Assembly: GCA_001769535.1 (NCBI GenBank)
Contig: MEOH01000027.1
Location: 220,553-284,552, forward strand
Length of the DNA: 64,000 nucleotides
Direction: 5' to 3'
From: Bacteroidetes bacterium GWF2_38_335
Lineage (GTDB): Bacteria; Bacteroidota; Bacteroidia; Bacteroidales; GWF2-38-335
This document shows positions 1-7,273 of this stretch, in pieces. A program made the translations under genes and the position numbers. The notes below the pieces were generated by a model that saw nothing but the letters and a program-made list of their open reading frames with translations, searched no databases and had not been told where the DNA came from. Positions within the stretch are counted from its first letter, which is position 1, and each line of letters opens with the position of its first letter.

Positions 1-1
1 C

Positions 2-1687
2 AATCTGTACATTCCCATTGAGCAAAGCAATGAATATGCCTATTTATATCAGTTTAAAATGCAGATCATCGGCGGAGATGCCACACGACGCGCCGGACTG
101 CATATTTTCTGCGACGATCCAACCTTGACCGAGCGGGGCAATTCATATCTGGCATGGTTCAGGATTGCCGAGGGGGAAATGCAGCTCTGGAAAAACGTGG
201 ACAATGTAGATTATCTGGAAACAACCGGAACAGTTCCTCTTGCTAACGGCACCTGGTACGATGTGAAAATGCTTTTCAATCCCGATTCACTTTACGGAGA
301 ATTTACTGTTTTTGTAAACGACCAGAAAATTGTTTCGTGGGTTGATCACAATCCGCACACCACCGCCAACAGCATCTCCCTGCGCACCCGCTTGTGCTCT
401 GCCTATTTCGACGACATCAAAGTATACAAATCAAGACCGGGAACAAAATGGATTGAAATCGGCAGTTCAACAGACGACATCCGCTATCAAAACCCAAATC
501 CTGCAACACCCTCAGCCGTACTGTCCACCCTAGTGGTGGACAATTTCGACAGATTCTCTGTCGAAATGAATCATCCCTTCAACATCGATTGGACACCACC
601 TGCCAGTATCACCACCATCAACGACGGATTGACCGCCGATGAAGACCTCACGTCCTCAACCAATGAGCTTTCGGCCAACTGGACGGGATCAACAGATGTG
701 AATTCGGACATTGCAGATTACTGGTACGCCATTGGCACCACATCAGGAGGAAATGATCTGGTTGATTGGACATCCAATGGAACAACCACCAATTTTACAG
801 CAACCGGATTATCGTTGGTAAACGGACAAACCTATTACATCTCGGTAAAAGCAGAAAACGGGGCCGGTTTGTATTCGGGAGTTACCACCTCAGATGGCAT
901 TACAGCAGAATACTCGGTGGTTTCCGCTTCATTTTCAACCCCCTTTACAGACATATGCGAAGATTCAGAAATTGACTTTCTCAACAATTCATCCAATGCC
1001 GATTCCTATTTATGGATCTTTGAAGGAGGAACACCGGCGACCACAACCGACCCCGAACCAACGGTTACATGGGCAGAACCGGGAGATTATGATGTTACAT
1101 TGATTGCATACCACGGCATAGACAGTGACACCCTGACCATTGAAAATTATGTGATTATGCATGCCGCTCCGGTTGCGGGGTTTACTGTGAATTCTGACAC
1201 TTTATATATACCCGGGGCAACAGCCACCTTTACAAACACCTCAGAAAACGCCAACCTTTTTCACTGGCATTTCGGAAATGGTGATTCCTCAAATGATATT
1301 AATCCATACTGTATCTATGATGCCGAGGGGGTTTATACCATAACGCTGGTATCCTGGAACAGCTATTGTGATCCTGACACGCTGGTAATGGAAGATTACA
1401 TTGTCGTGTTGAACTCCATCAGCATAACCGAAACAGCAGCAAATTCAGCTCTTACCGTATATCCCAATCCCGGAAACGGGGAGTTTGTGGTTGAGATGAA
1501 GGGTATTGAAGCAAGCAGGTTGGAAATTACCGACCTCACCGGAAAAACCATTAAAACAATATTAATCCCAAATCCACAGCAACAATTAAAAGTTGATCTA
1601 AGCAAAGCCGAAAAAGGAATTTACTTTTTCAAGATATACACAAGGGATGAAGGTTATTTTGTAAAGAAGATTCTATTGGTAGAATAA
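2..1687 (+). CDS. Large secreted PKD-domain protein with T9SS type A sorting domain (5' end outside window)
   Basis: The reading frame is open from the first bases, so only the C-terminal ~561 residues are seen. The visible part starts with a concanavalin/LamG-like beta region (to about nt 440), followed by a fibronectin III-like domain (about nt 590-910, with the motif NGQTYYISVKAENGAG). Two PKD domains come next (about nt 915-1160 and 1165-1410; the second has FHWHFGNGDSS). The last ~80 residues form a T9SS type A sorting domain: VYPNPGNGEF, a GKTI core and a basic end KKILLVE. Such proteins cross the outer membrane by T9SS and are released or attached at the surface. Ligand and enzymatic activity, if any, cannot be told because the N-terminus is missing. 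Confidence 0.85.
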   Translation, partial: NLYIPIEQSNEYAYLYQFKMQIIGGDATRRAGLHIFCDDPTLTERGNSYLAWFRIAEGEMQLWKNVDNVDYLETTGTVPLANGTWYDVKMLFNPDSLYGEFTVFVNDQKIVSWVDHNPHTTANSISLRTRLCSAYFDDIKVYKSRPGTKWIEIGSSTDDIRYQNPNPATPSAVLSTLVVDNFDRFSVEMNHPFNIDWTPPASITTINDGLTADEDLTSSTNELSANWTGSTDVNSDIADYWYAIGTTSGGNDLVDWTSNGTTTNFTATGLSLVNGQTYYISVKAENGAGLYSGVTTSDGITAEYSVVSASFSTPFTDICEDSEIDFLNNSSNADSYLWIFEGGTPATTTDPEPTVTWAEPGDYDVTLIAYHGIDSDTLTIENYVIMHAAPVAGFTVNSDTLYIPGATATFTNTSENANLFHWHFGNGDSSNDINPYCIYDAEGVYTITLVSWNSYCDPDTLVMEDYIVVLNSISITETAANSALTVYPNPGNGEFVVEMKGIEASRLEITDLTGKTIKTILIPNPQQQLKVDLSKAEKGIYFFKIYTRDEGYFVKKILLVE

Positions 1688-1690
1688 TAT

Positions 1691-1746
1691 TTATTTTGCC
1701 GCTAATGCGCTAATTTTATTTTATTCGCGCATTAGCGGCAAAATAA
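1691..1746. terminator. Perfect 20-bp inverted repeat behind the PKD protein gene
   Basis: The arms 1691-1710 and 1727-1746 are perfectly complementary over 20 bp around a 16-nt AT-rich loop. The stem is GC-rich inside (GCCGCTAATGCGC) and ends in A/T runs on both sides, as in a bidirectional intrinsic terminator. It starts 3 bp after the stop codon. A small palindromic repeat element is an alternative. Confidence 0.7.
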
Positions 1747-1870
1747 AAATCTTATCATATTATCATTCAACTGTTTAGCCGGTAATAACCCGGTAATAAG
1801 TTGGTAAAAACTTCTATCTAATTCATAAATATTTTTTTAAAATCCTTATTTATTTTTACAAAAAAAATTT

Positions 1871-2719
1871 ATGAACGAGAAAGTAAAAGTTGCAAGTTTA
1901 TCTGTTATCTCAAATACTTTTCTGATAATCATAAAATTATTAGTTGGGATTTTAACAGGATCGGTGAGTATTATTTCAGAAGCCATTCACTCATCAATGG
2001 ACCTGGCAGCAGCAATTATAGCTTTTTTCTCAGTAAAAGTTTCAGATACTCCTCCAGATAAAAAGCATCCTTACGGTCATGGAAAAATTGAAAACATATC
2101 CGGAGTAATTGAAGCCATTTTAATTTTTATTGCCTCCATCTGGATTATTTATGAAGCAATAAATAAAATACAATCTGATGAAAAAATTGAGTCTCTTGGA
2201 CTTGGTTCATTGGTCATGCTTGTTTCGGCAGTTGTAAATATTCTTGTTTCACGTCAATTGTACAAAGTTGCCAAAAAAACAAAATCTGTTGCTTTGGAAG
2301 CCGATGCCCTTCACCTTAAAGCAGATGTTTTTACTTCTTTGGGTGTGGCATTGGGTTTGGGTTTGATATGGCTTACCGGTTATCAGATTCTTGACCCCAT
2401 TGTGGCAATTCTGGTGGCCATCTTTATTTTATATGAAGCATATCAATTGCTTAAAAAGGCATTCAGTCCATTGTTAGATGCGGCCATGGATGAAAATGAT
2501 TTAAAAATGATTCATGATTATTTCAAAATAAAGAAAATAAAAATCCACGATTTGCGTACAAGAAAAGCCGGAAAATATTCATTTGCCGAATTGCATATGG
2601 TAATGCCCGCAAACAAATCTCTGGCTGAAGTACATGATGTTTGCGATGAAGTTGAAAAAGAACTTGAGAAAATTATTTCGGATTTTCATTTGACCATTCA
2701 CCCGGAGCCTGAGGGGTGA
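1871..2719 (+). CDS. Cation diffusion facilitator (CDF) family efflux transporter
   Basis: This 282-residue inner-membrane protein has the CDF fold: about six membrane helices over residues 8-205 and a cytoplasmic C-terminal domain of about 80 residues rich in His and acidic residues (HDLRTRKAGKYSF, AELHMVMPA). The metal-site motifs are visible: HxxxD in helix 2 (AIHSSMD, residues 39-44), the HPYGHGKIE loop, and a second HxxxD in helix 5 (HLKAD). Family members export Zn2+, Fe2+, Mn2+ or Cd2+ by proton antiport. The His/Asp pattern resembles FieF/ZitB-type pumps, but the substrate cannot be fixed from sequence. The length is normal. The gene stands alone between a terminator hairpin and a convergent gene. 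Confidence 0.9.
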   Translation: MNEKVKVASLSVISNTFLIIIKLLVGILTGSVSIISEAIHSSMDLAAAIIAFFSVKVSDTPPDKKHPYGHGKIENISGVIEAILIFIASIWIIYEAINKIQSDEKIESLGLGSLVMLVSAVVNILVSRQLYKVAKKTKSVALEADALHLKADVFTSLGVALGLGLIWLTGYQILDPIVAILVAIFILYEAYQLLKKAFSPLLDAAMDENDLKMIHDYFKIKKIKIHDLRTRKAGKYSFAELHMVMPANKSLAEVHDVCDEVEKELEKIISDFHLTIHPEPEG

Positions 2720-2737
2720 TTTAATTAAAAGAATTTT

Positions 2738-2812
2738 ACCGCAGAGAAGCGCAGAGAGTATTAATAAATTATCTCTGCGGCCCTCTGCGCCTCCTTTGCT
2801 CTTCTCTGCGCT
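2738..2812. repeat. CGCAGAG-type intergenic palindromic repeat
   Basis: The gap between the convergent cation transporter and SUMF1 genes holds nested inverted repeats: CGCAGAGAAG (2740-2749) pairs with CTTCTCTGCG (2801-2810), and inside it GCGCAGAG (2749-2756) pairs with CTCTGCGC (2783-2790). The GC-rich motif is unlike the AT-rich surroundings. It may end both convergent transcripts. Confidence 0.6.
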
Positions 2813-2819
2813 AAAAAAA

Positions 2820-3734
2820 TCAATACAACACCTCACAAATACACCTGAACCCAATATCACAACTGGGCTTTTCATATTTTCCATCCACATCAATGCGAAG
2901 ATGGTAACCCGGGGTTTTCCATGAACCGCCTTTGGTGATGCCTTTGTTTGATATCATTTCGGCAACATTGCCAGACATATTATATATTCCGTATTCGTTT
3001 GGCTTATAACTATCAACCGGAGCTGTGATGTCAGCATTATCAGAGATATAAACCTGTCGCTCATCAACAACCTCATAATCTTTTATGGTGTCGTTATACT
3101 GAATGTTCTCATCACCAATTACCTTAAAGTTGGCTTCAAAACAGCCACGGTAATCCCTGAGGTACGGACCTCCCCACGGATAAAATGAATTCTCCAGTCC
3201 TCCTTTAGCCGCATACTCCCACTCCTCCTTTGAAGGAAGACGATACCTGACCTTTTGATTTTTTGCAAGCATTGAGTCAAGTGCCTGACGGTTTTTTACA
3301 TCACTGTAATATTCATAACTGATCTTCTTATCCCTGATCATGTACCACTCATTAACCCTGTCTGAACGCCATTTGCAGTATGCTTCCACCTGTTCGTATG
3401 AAACTCCAACCATCGGGTAATTGGCATAAGCAGGATGCCGAAAGTAATAATCCACATAAGGTTCACAGTAAGCCAGTTTATCCCTCCAGACAAGCGTATC
3501 GGGCAGCGCAATTTTATATTCGGCGCTTTCTTCACCGTGAACTTTTTTTAGCCAAAACAAATACTCCCTGTAGTCCATGTTCCTTGACTCTGTTCTGTCA
3601 ATAAATAAACTGTCCTTTAGCCACACGGTGCCCGGAGGAGCATCTTTGTTTTTCTTTTTCCTGATTTTTTCGGGTTTGTCTGCTGCAAATGATGCCAGCG
3701 AAATTGCGATTAAGATAAAAAGTAATGCTTTCAT
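2820..3734 (-). CDS. Secreted SUMF1/FGE-like protein related to GldK
   Basis: This 304-residue protein has an N-terminal signal peptide (residues 1-18, ending SLASFAA) without a lipobox Cys, then one SUMF1-type domain. Typical motifs are HPAYANYPMVGVSYEQVEAY, RLPSKEEWEYAAKGG, YPWGGPYLRDYRGC, YGIYNMSGNVAEM, GGSWKTPGYH and the ending IGFRCICE. The segment from the DTLVWRD region to HPAYANYP resembles the GldK protein encoded at 44.8 kb, so this looks like a free-standing GldJ/GldK relative rather than a sulfatase-activating enzyme. The gene lies alone on the reverse strand, separated from ccsA by a repeat element. A role in envelope or T9SS assembly is an inference from family only. Confidence 0.8.
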   Translation of the reverse strand: MKALLFILIAISLASFAADKPEKIRKKKNKDAPPGTVWLKDSLFIDRTESRNMDYREYLFWLKKVHGEESAEYKIALPDTLVWRDKLAYCEPYVDYYFRHPAYANYPMVGVSYEQVEAYCKWRSDRVNEWYMIRDKKISYEYYSDVKNRQALDSMLAKNQKVRYRLPSKEEWEYAAKGGLENSFYPWGGPYLRDYRGCFEANFKVIGDENIQYNDTIKDYEVVDERQVYISDNADITAPVDSYKPNEYGIYNMSGNVAEMISNKGITKGGSWKTPGYHLRIDVDGKYEKPSCDIGFRCICEVLY

Positions 3735-3823
3735 GGGATATTTTTATTGAAGAAATGCAAATGTGAAAGATAAAGTTGCTTAAAGCGCAAAATTTTACAC
3801 CAAAATTCTTTTGGTGTCCTGAC

Positions 3824-3947
3824 AAGCTCCCCTCCTCGGAGGGGTTGGGGGTGGGTCTCCCCGGGCAACTCCCGAAGGGAATTACCCACCCCTAACCCCT
3901 CCTTGGAGGGGAAGTCCACCCCCTGCCCCTCCGGAGGAGGGGAGCTT
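3824..3947. repeat. MITE-like GC-rich element with 32-bp terminal inverted repeats
   Basis: The left end (3824-3855, AAGCTCCCCTCCTCGGAGGG...) and right end (3916-3947, ...CCGGAGGAGGGGAGCTT) are near-perfect inverted repeats. A third related copy of the CCCCTCC/GGAGGGG motif lies inside, at about 3885-3911. The element has no coding capacity, and its composition (runs of C and G) contrasts sharply with its neighbours. It lies between ccsA (stop at 3978) and the SUMF1 gene start at 3734. No target-site duplication is obvious. Confidence 0.7.
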
Positions 3948-3977
3948 ATTACGGTAGTAATTATTTATGTGAGTTTG

Positions 3978-4781
3978 TTACTGTCCCGAATAAGTATGAA
4001 CCGAGTTTTCGGCCACTGACAGATAATTAATTCCGAGCCAGCATATCAGCAGCACCACAAAGGCAAGTGCAATAATCCAGAGCGCTGAGGTGGTTTTTTG
4101 CGGATGCCTGTATCTGAAATGGATGTAAATCAGATAGCTCAGCCAGGTAAGCATGGCCCATGTTTCCTTTGGATCCCAGGTCCAGTAATGTCCCCATGCC
4201 TCTTTGGCCCACAGGGCTCCGAATACCAATCCCAAAGTAAGAAAGGCAAAACCGGTGAAGATAATGTTATCTGATATTTTTAAGGACTCAGGTTTTGGCT
4301 GACGGTAATACTGAAAATATAATCCCCGCGCCGCCACATACGATGACGCTCCAAGCAAGGCATAAGAAATCATGTAAACAATTACGTGCGGAACAAACCA
4401 GGGACTTTGCAAGGCCGGCATCAGGGTTTTATCAAAATTTTCGGGTTTTGTAATGTTTATCACCAGAAAAACCGATGCCATAAACAGTGAATAGTACAAA
4501 AACCATTTATAACCATGCCTGAGATAAATGGCTATTCCGACAACCGGCAGCAAAACAGCATACCACAAACGGGTTTCGCCTAAGATTCTCAGTGGCGGAC
4601 GTTCAAGGTTAATCCAAAGGATAACAAGATAGGCGATCAACAAAAGTGCGCCTGCAAATACCATGATGTTGCCCGAAATAGTCAATATATTGCCCTTTTT
4701 TCCGAAAACTATAAAAAGACAACCTGCCAGCCACAAAATCATTGTGACGTATGCAACAATATTAAAACTGATCATTTCCAT
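3978..4781 (-). CDS. ccsA: Cytochrome c biogenesis protein CcsA (CcmC/CcmF-like heme handling)
   Basis: This is a membrane protein of 267 residues with about eight hydrophobic helices and the tryptophan-rich WWD heme-binding motif (AWGHYWTWDPKETWAML). It works with ResB to move heme across the membrane and attach it to apocytochromes c, here presumably NrfH and NrfA. I chose the ATG at 4781 although the frame stays open upstream, because this start overlaps the resB stop codon as TAATG and directly precedes the first hydrophobic helix. The overlap implies translational coupling with resB. Conserved His residues flank the WWD loop (HVIVYMISYALLG before it, and the final NSVHTY). It is the last gene of the nrf transcript. 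Confidence 0.93.
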   Translation of the reverse strand: MEMISFNIVAYVTMILWLAGCLFIVFGKKGNILTISGNIMVFAGALLLIAYLVILWINLERPPLRILGETRLWYAVLLPVVGIAIYLRHGYKWFLYYSLFMASVFLVINITKPENFDKTLMPALQSPWFVPHVIVYMISYALLGASSYVAARGLYFQYYRQPKPESLKISDNIIFTGFAFLTLGLVFGALWAKEAWGHYWTWDPKETWAMLTWLSYLIYIHFRYRHPQKTTSALWIIALAFVVLLICWLGINYLSVAENSVHTYSGQ

Positions 4782-6010
4782 TATTCTGTCTTTTTTCTGT
4801 TTCCTGTCCAAAACATATAGAAAGCTCCTGCCATAAGCATAAATATTCCGGTGTAAACAACCGGCAGCCACGGATCTTTGATCAGTTCGATCACTGAAAT
4901 ATCGGACCAGTCACCCATGTCGTGGTTGTAATCGTATTGATAGATTTTCCAGCCGTTAACGGTAACCGGACTGTTTACTGCAATTTCGGTTTCAAAGACT
5001 TCTTCATCTTCGGTGTAGATCTTAACTTCCGAAACAAAGCTCTTCGGAGCAGGCCGGTCCATAACCAGCAGTTCATTTCCTCCAAGATCAAGGAAATTTC
5101 CCGGGAACCTGAAACTGCCGCAACTGATCCATCCTTCAAGTTTTTTATCATCTTTTTTTGCTGTTACATAGGCAGCCGGAGCAGCGCCCACATCATAAAC
5201 CTTATGGAATTTATCACCAACACCCACACCAAATTCAATAAAATCAACAACTTCAACTTCCCATCCCAGAATATTTCCCCTGGCTCCCATTTCAAGTGAA
5301 AAAACATTTTTGAGATTCAGGATATCGCCGCTTTCCCTGTCAACAATAAAAGCTTTGGGAGGGTAACTTTCCATTTTAAAATCAATAAGCTGAATGGCTA
5401 ATCCCATGTCATCCAACATGTTTCCCTGCTGGTCGGTTCCGACAAAAACCGGTTCGCGGTCATTGATTTCCATGCTGACTCTCTGAATATCACCGGCACC
5501 CAGCGATGCGGCTGCAATGGTTATCCACAGACCGAGGTGATTGAGCATGAACCCTATGTTTTTTGTCTTAAAAGGAATAATTCTTTTCAAAGTAACCATA
5601 CCCAGGGTGACCAGAAAATACATCTGTGCAAACAAAAATGCCTGAGAACTTGTGAGATGCGACAGCCCTGTGCGGTTTAAAAACTCAGATGACTCTTCGG
5701 GATTTTGCCTGATAAAGCCCATGAGCAAAACAAGAAATGCATAGGCTGAAATTGCTGAAATGGCCGCCGGGACTGATGCAATCCACTTCACAAACTCATG
5801 TTTTCTGAAAAAAAGATGGGTAATCAAAAGGAGTAGAATGATGACTCCGCCCGTAACCAGGTTCTCCGGAAAAGTAATCGCTTTTACCTCTTTGTCAATG
5901 ACATAACCAATGGCAAATCCGGCAATCACCAGTGCAATGGCAATGAGGAAACCTTCCCGGTAACTCCAGGGATACTGCCAGAATTGTCGTTTTTTATTAA
6001 TTGTTGTCAA
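4781..6010 (-). CDS. resB: Cytochrome c biogenesis protein ResB
   Basis: This 409-residue ResB-domain protein has four hydrophobic segments (about residues 17-35, 47-63, 80-100 and 120-160), a long periplasmic part (about 165-370) and a C-terminal helix (PWLPVVYTGIFMLMAGAFYM). ResB and CcsA together form the system II cytochrome c synthase. The gene starts with TTG at 6010, only 4 bp after the stop of the upstream ATPase gene, and no ATG is available near the start. That suggests the original start region changed when the ATPase gene was inserted. The stop overlaps the ccsA start. In related genomes this pair directly follows nrfA, and its job here is probably maturation of the nitrite reductase. 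Confidence 0.9.
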   Translation of the reverse strand: MTTINKKRQFWQYPWSYREGFLIAIALVIAGFAIGYVIDKEVKAITFPENLVTGGVIILLLLITHLFFRKHEFVKWIASVPAAISAISAYAFLVLLMGFIRQNPEESSEFLNRTGLSHLTSSQAFLFAQMYFLVTLGMVTLKRIIPFKTKNIGFMLNHLGLWITIAAASLGAGDIQRVSMEINDREPVFVGTDQQGNMLDDMGLAIQLIDFKMESYPPKAFIVDRESGDILNLKNVFSLEMGARGNILGWEVEVVDFIEFGVGVGDKFHKVYDVGAAPAAYVTAKKDDKKLEGWISCGSFRFPGNFLDLGGNELLVMDRPAPKSFVSEVKIYTEDEEVFETEIAVNSPVTVNGWKIYQYDYNHDMGDWSDISVIELIKDPWLPVVYTGIFMLMAGAFYMFWTGNRKKTE

Positions 6011-6014
6011 TTTT

Positions 6015-7157
6015 CTATTTTATTATATTTCCACCCCAAAGCTCATTCAGAAAATAAGCCCAGGGCATAATTTCAACATTCTCAATTTTCCTGTAATATT
6101 CGTCATTGCTGACCACGATGAGCCGTTTTACATTGTATTCCGATCCAAATTGTTTCAATCCCTTGATATGTCTGGAATTGACCATTTCATTTGCTTTTAC
6201 TTCAATGGCAATTTCATGATCGCCCAAAACAAAATCAACCTCAATTTGAGTGGCTGTTCTCCAGTAACTCAGGCTATAATTCAAATCAGAATAGTTGCTA
6301 TGCGCGTATAATTCCAGATAAATAAAATGCTCAAAGGCACTGCCAAATTGCTCACTTTTTTTCTCAATATGATTTCTTTTCAAAAGATAATTAGCAACAC
6401 CAATATCAAAATAATAAAACTTTGGGGCAGCTATTACCCGTCGTTTGGCTTTTTTTGTAAATGCAGGTAAAAAGCGTCCGGTCATTGTGTCCTCAAGAAT
6501 CTGAAAATAATCCTTAACTGTTACTGAACTCACTCCGCAATCGGCTGCAATATTGGAATAGTTGACTATTTCACCGTTTGAAAAGGCAGCACTTTCAAGA
6601 AACCTGGTAAAAGCAGCAATATTTCTTAGCGAAGCTTCAGCAATAATTTCATCCCTGAGGTAAGAACCAATATATGCAGCAATTAATTTTTTTGGTTTTT
6701 CAGCCAAATAATGCCTCGGCAACAAACCTGAATTCAGCGCTTTCATCAGGTCAAAATTGTCAATTTCTGGAAAAACCAGGGGATACAATTCATAGCGCAA
6801 TGCCCTTCCTCCTAACAGATTATGTCCGGAACGTACGATTTTTCTGGGACTTGAACCACTAAGGATAAACCTTACCTGAGTATTCGTTATAAGCCATTGT
6901 ACTTCATTCAGAATTTCAGGTATCCTTTGCACTTCATCAATAATAACAGGTTTGTCGGGCAATTTGGCCGTGATAATCTGCCTTAATAAATCGGGGTTCT
7001 GACTAAACTTCAAAAATTCGGAATTGAGCAGCAAGTTGATGTAAAGTGAATTTGGGTATAAAGTCTTAAGCAAAGTGGTTTTTCCTGTTTGTCTGGCTCC
7101 CCAAAAAAACAAGGTTTCCTTTCCTGATCCTTCAAAGATTTGTTTTCTTACAAACAT
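6015..7157 (-). CDS. AAA ATPase with C-terminal DUF4143 domain, inserted in the nrf operon
   Basis: This 380-residue protein belongs to the widespread AAA_14/DUF4143 family. The Walker A motif (GARQTGKTTLLKTLY) is at residues 20-34. The Walker B motif with an acidic pair is PVIIDEVQRIP, sensor 1 is FILSGSSPRK, and the C-terminal DUF4143 part holds a nuclease-like core (IEVDFVLGDHEIAIEVKANE) like the PD-(D/E)XK fold. The function of the family is unknown; members are often present in many scattered copies. It has no link to cytochrome maturation yet sits between nrfA and resB on the same strand, which points to insertion. A tandem promoter/start repeat precedes it. Confidence 0.9.
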   Translation of the reverse strand: MFVRKQIFEGSGKETLFFWGARQTGKTTLLKTLYPNSLYINLLLNSEFLKFSQNPDLLRQIITAKLPDKPVIIDEVQRIPEILNEVQWLITNTQVRFILSGSSPRKIVRSGHNLLGGRALRYELYPLVFPEIDNFDLMKALNSGLLPRHYLAEKPKKLIAAYIGSYLRDEIIAEASLRNIAAFTRFLESAAFSNGEIVNYSNIAADCGVSSVTVKDYFQILEDTMTGRFLPAFTKKAKRRVIAAPKFYYFDIGVANYLLKRNHIEKKSEQFGSAFEHFIYLELYAHSNYSDLNYSLSYWRTATQIEVDFVLGDHEIAIEVKANEMVNSRHIKGLKQFGSEYNVKRLIVVSNDEYYRKIENVEIMPWAYFLNELWGGNIIK

Positions 7158-7202
7158 GCAAATTTAAAGTTGTATTTTAAATATACCATGCAAATTTAAA
7201 GT
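7155..7202 (-). repeat. Two 16-bp direct repeats carrying promoter and start codon of the ATPase gene
   Basis: The 16-bp sequence CATGCAAATTTAAAGT occurs at 7155-7170 and again at 7187-7202, exactly 32 bp apart. Read on the reverse strand, each copy contains TAAATTTG, a match to the Bacteroidota -7 box TAnnTTTG (7166-7159 and 7198-7191), followed by ATG. The distal box would start transcription near 7184, leaving a short leader before the ATG at 7157. The proximal box overlaps the gene's own start codon. Confidence 0.6.
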
Positions 7203-7273
7203 ATAAGTTTAAAATAACCAAAATTATTCTATGCTTATTTCGTATTATCCCGGAAAATAACCTTGTCACATCA

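Noticed and set aside
4782-4871. Upstream in-frame extension of ccsA
   Set aside because: It overlaps the resB coding sequence; the TAATG junction at 4781 gives the natural start.
6015-7157. ATPase considered as part of a defence system
   Set aside because: The AAA/DUF4143 family is widespread without a proven defence role, and no partner genes of a defence system are adjacent.
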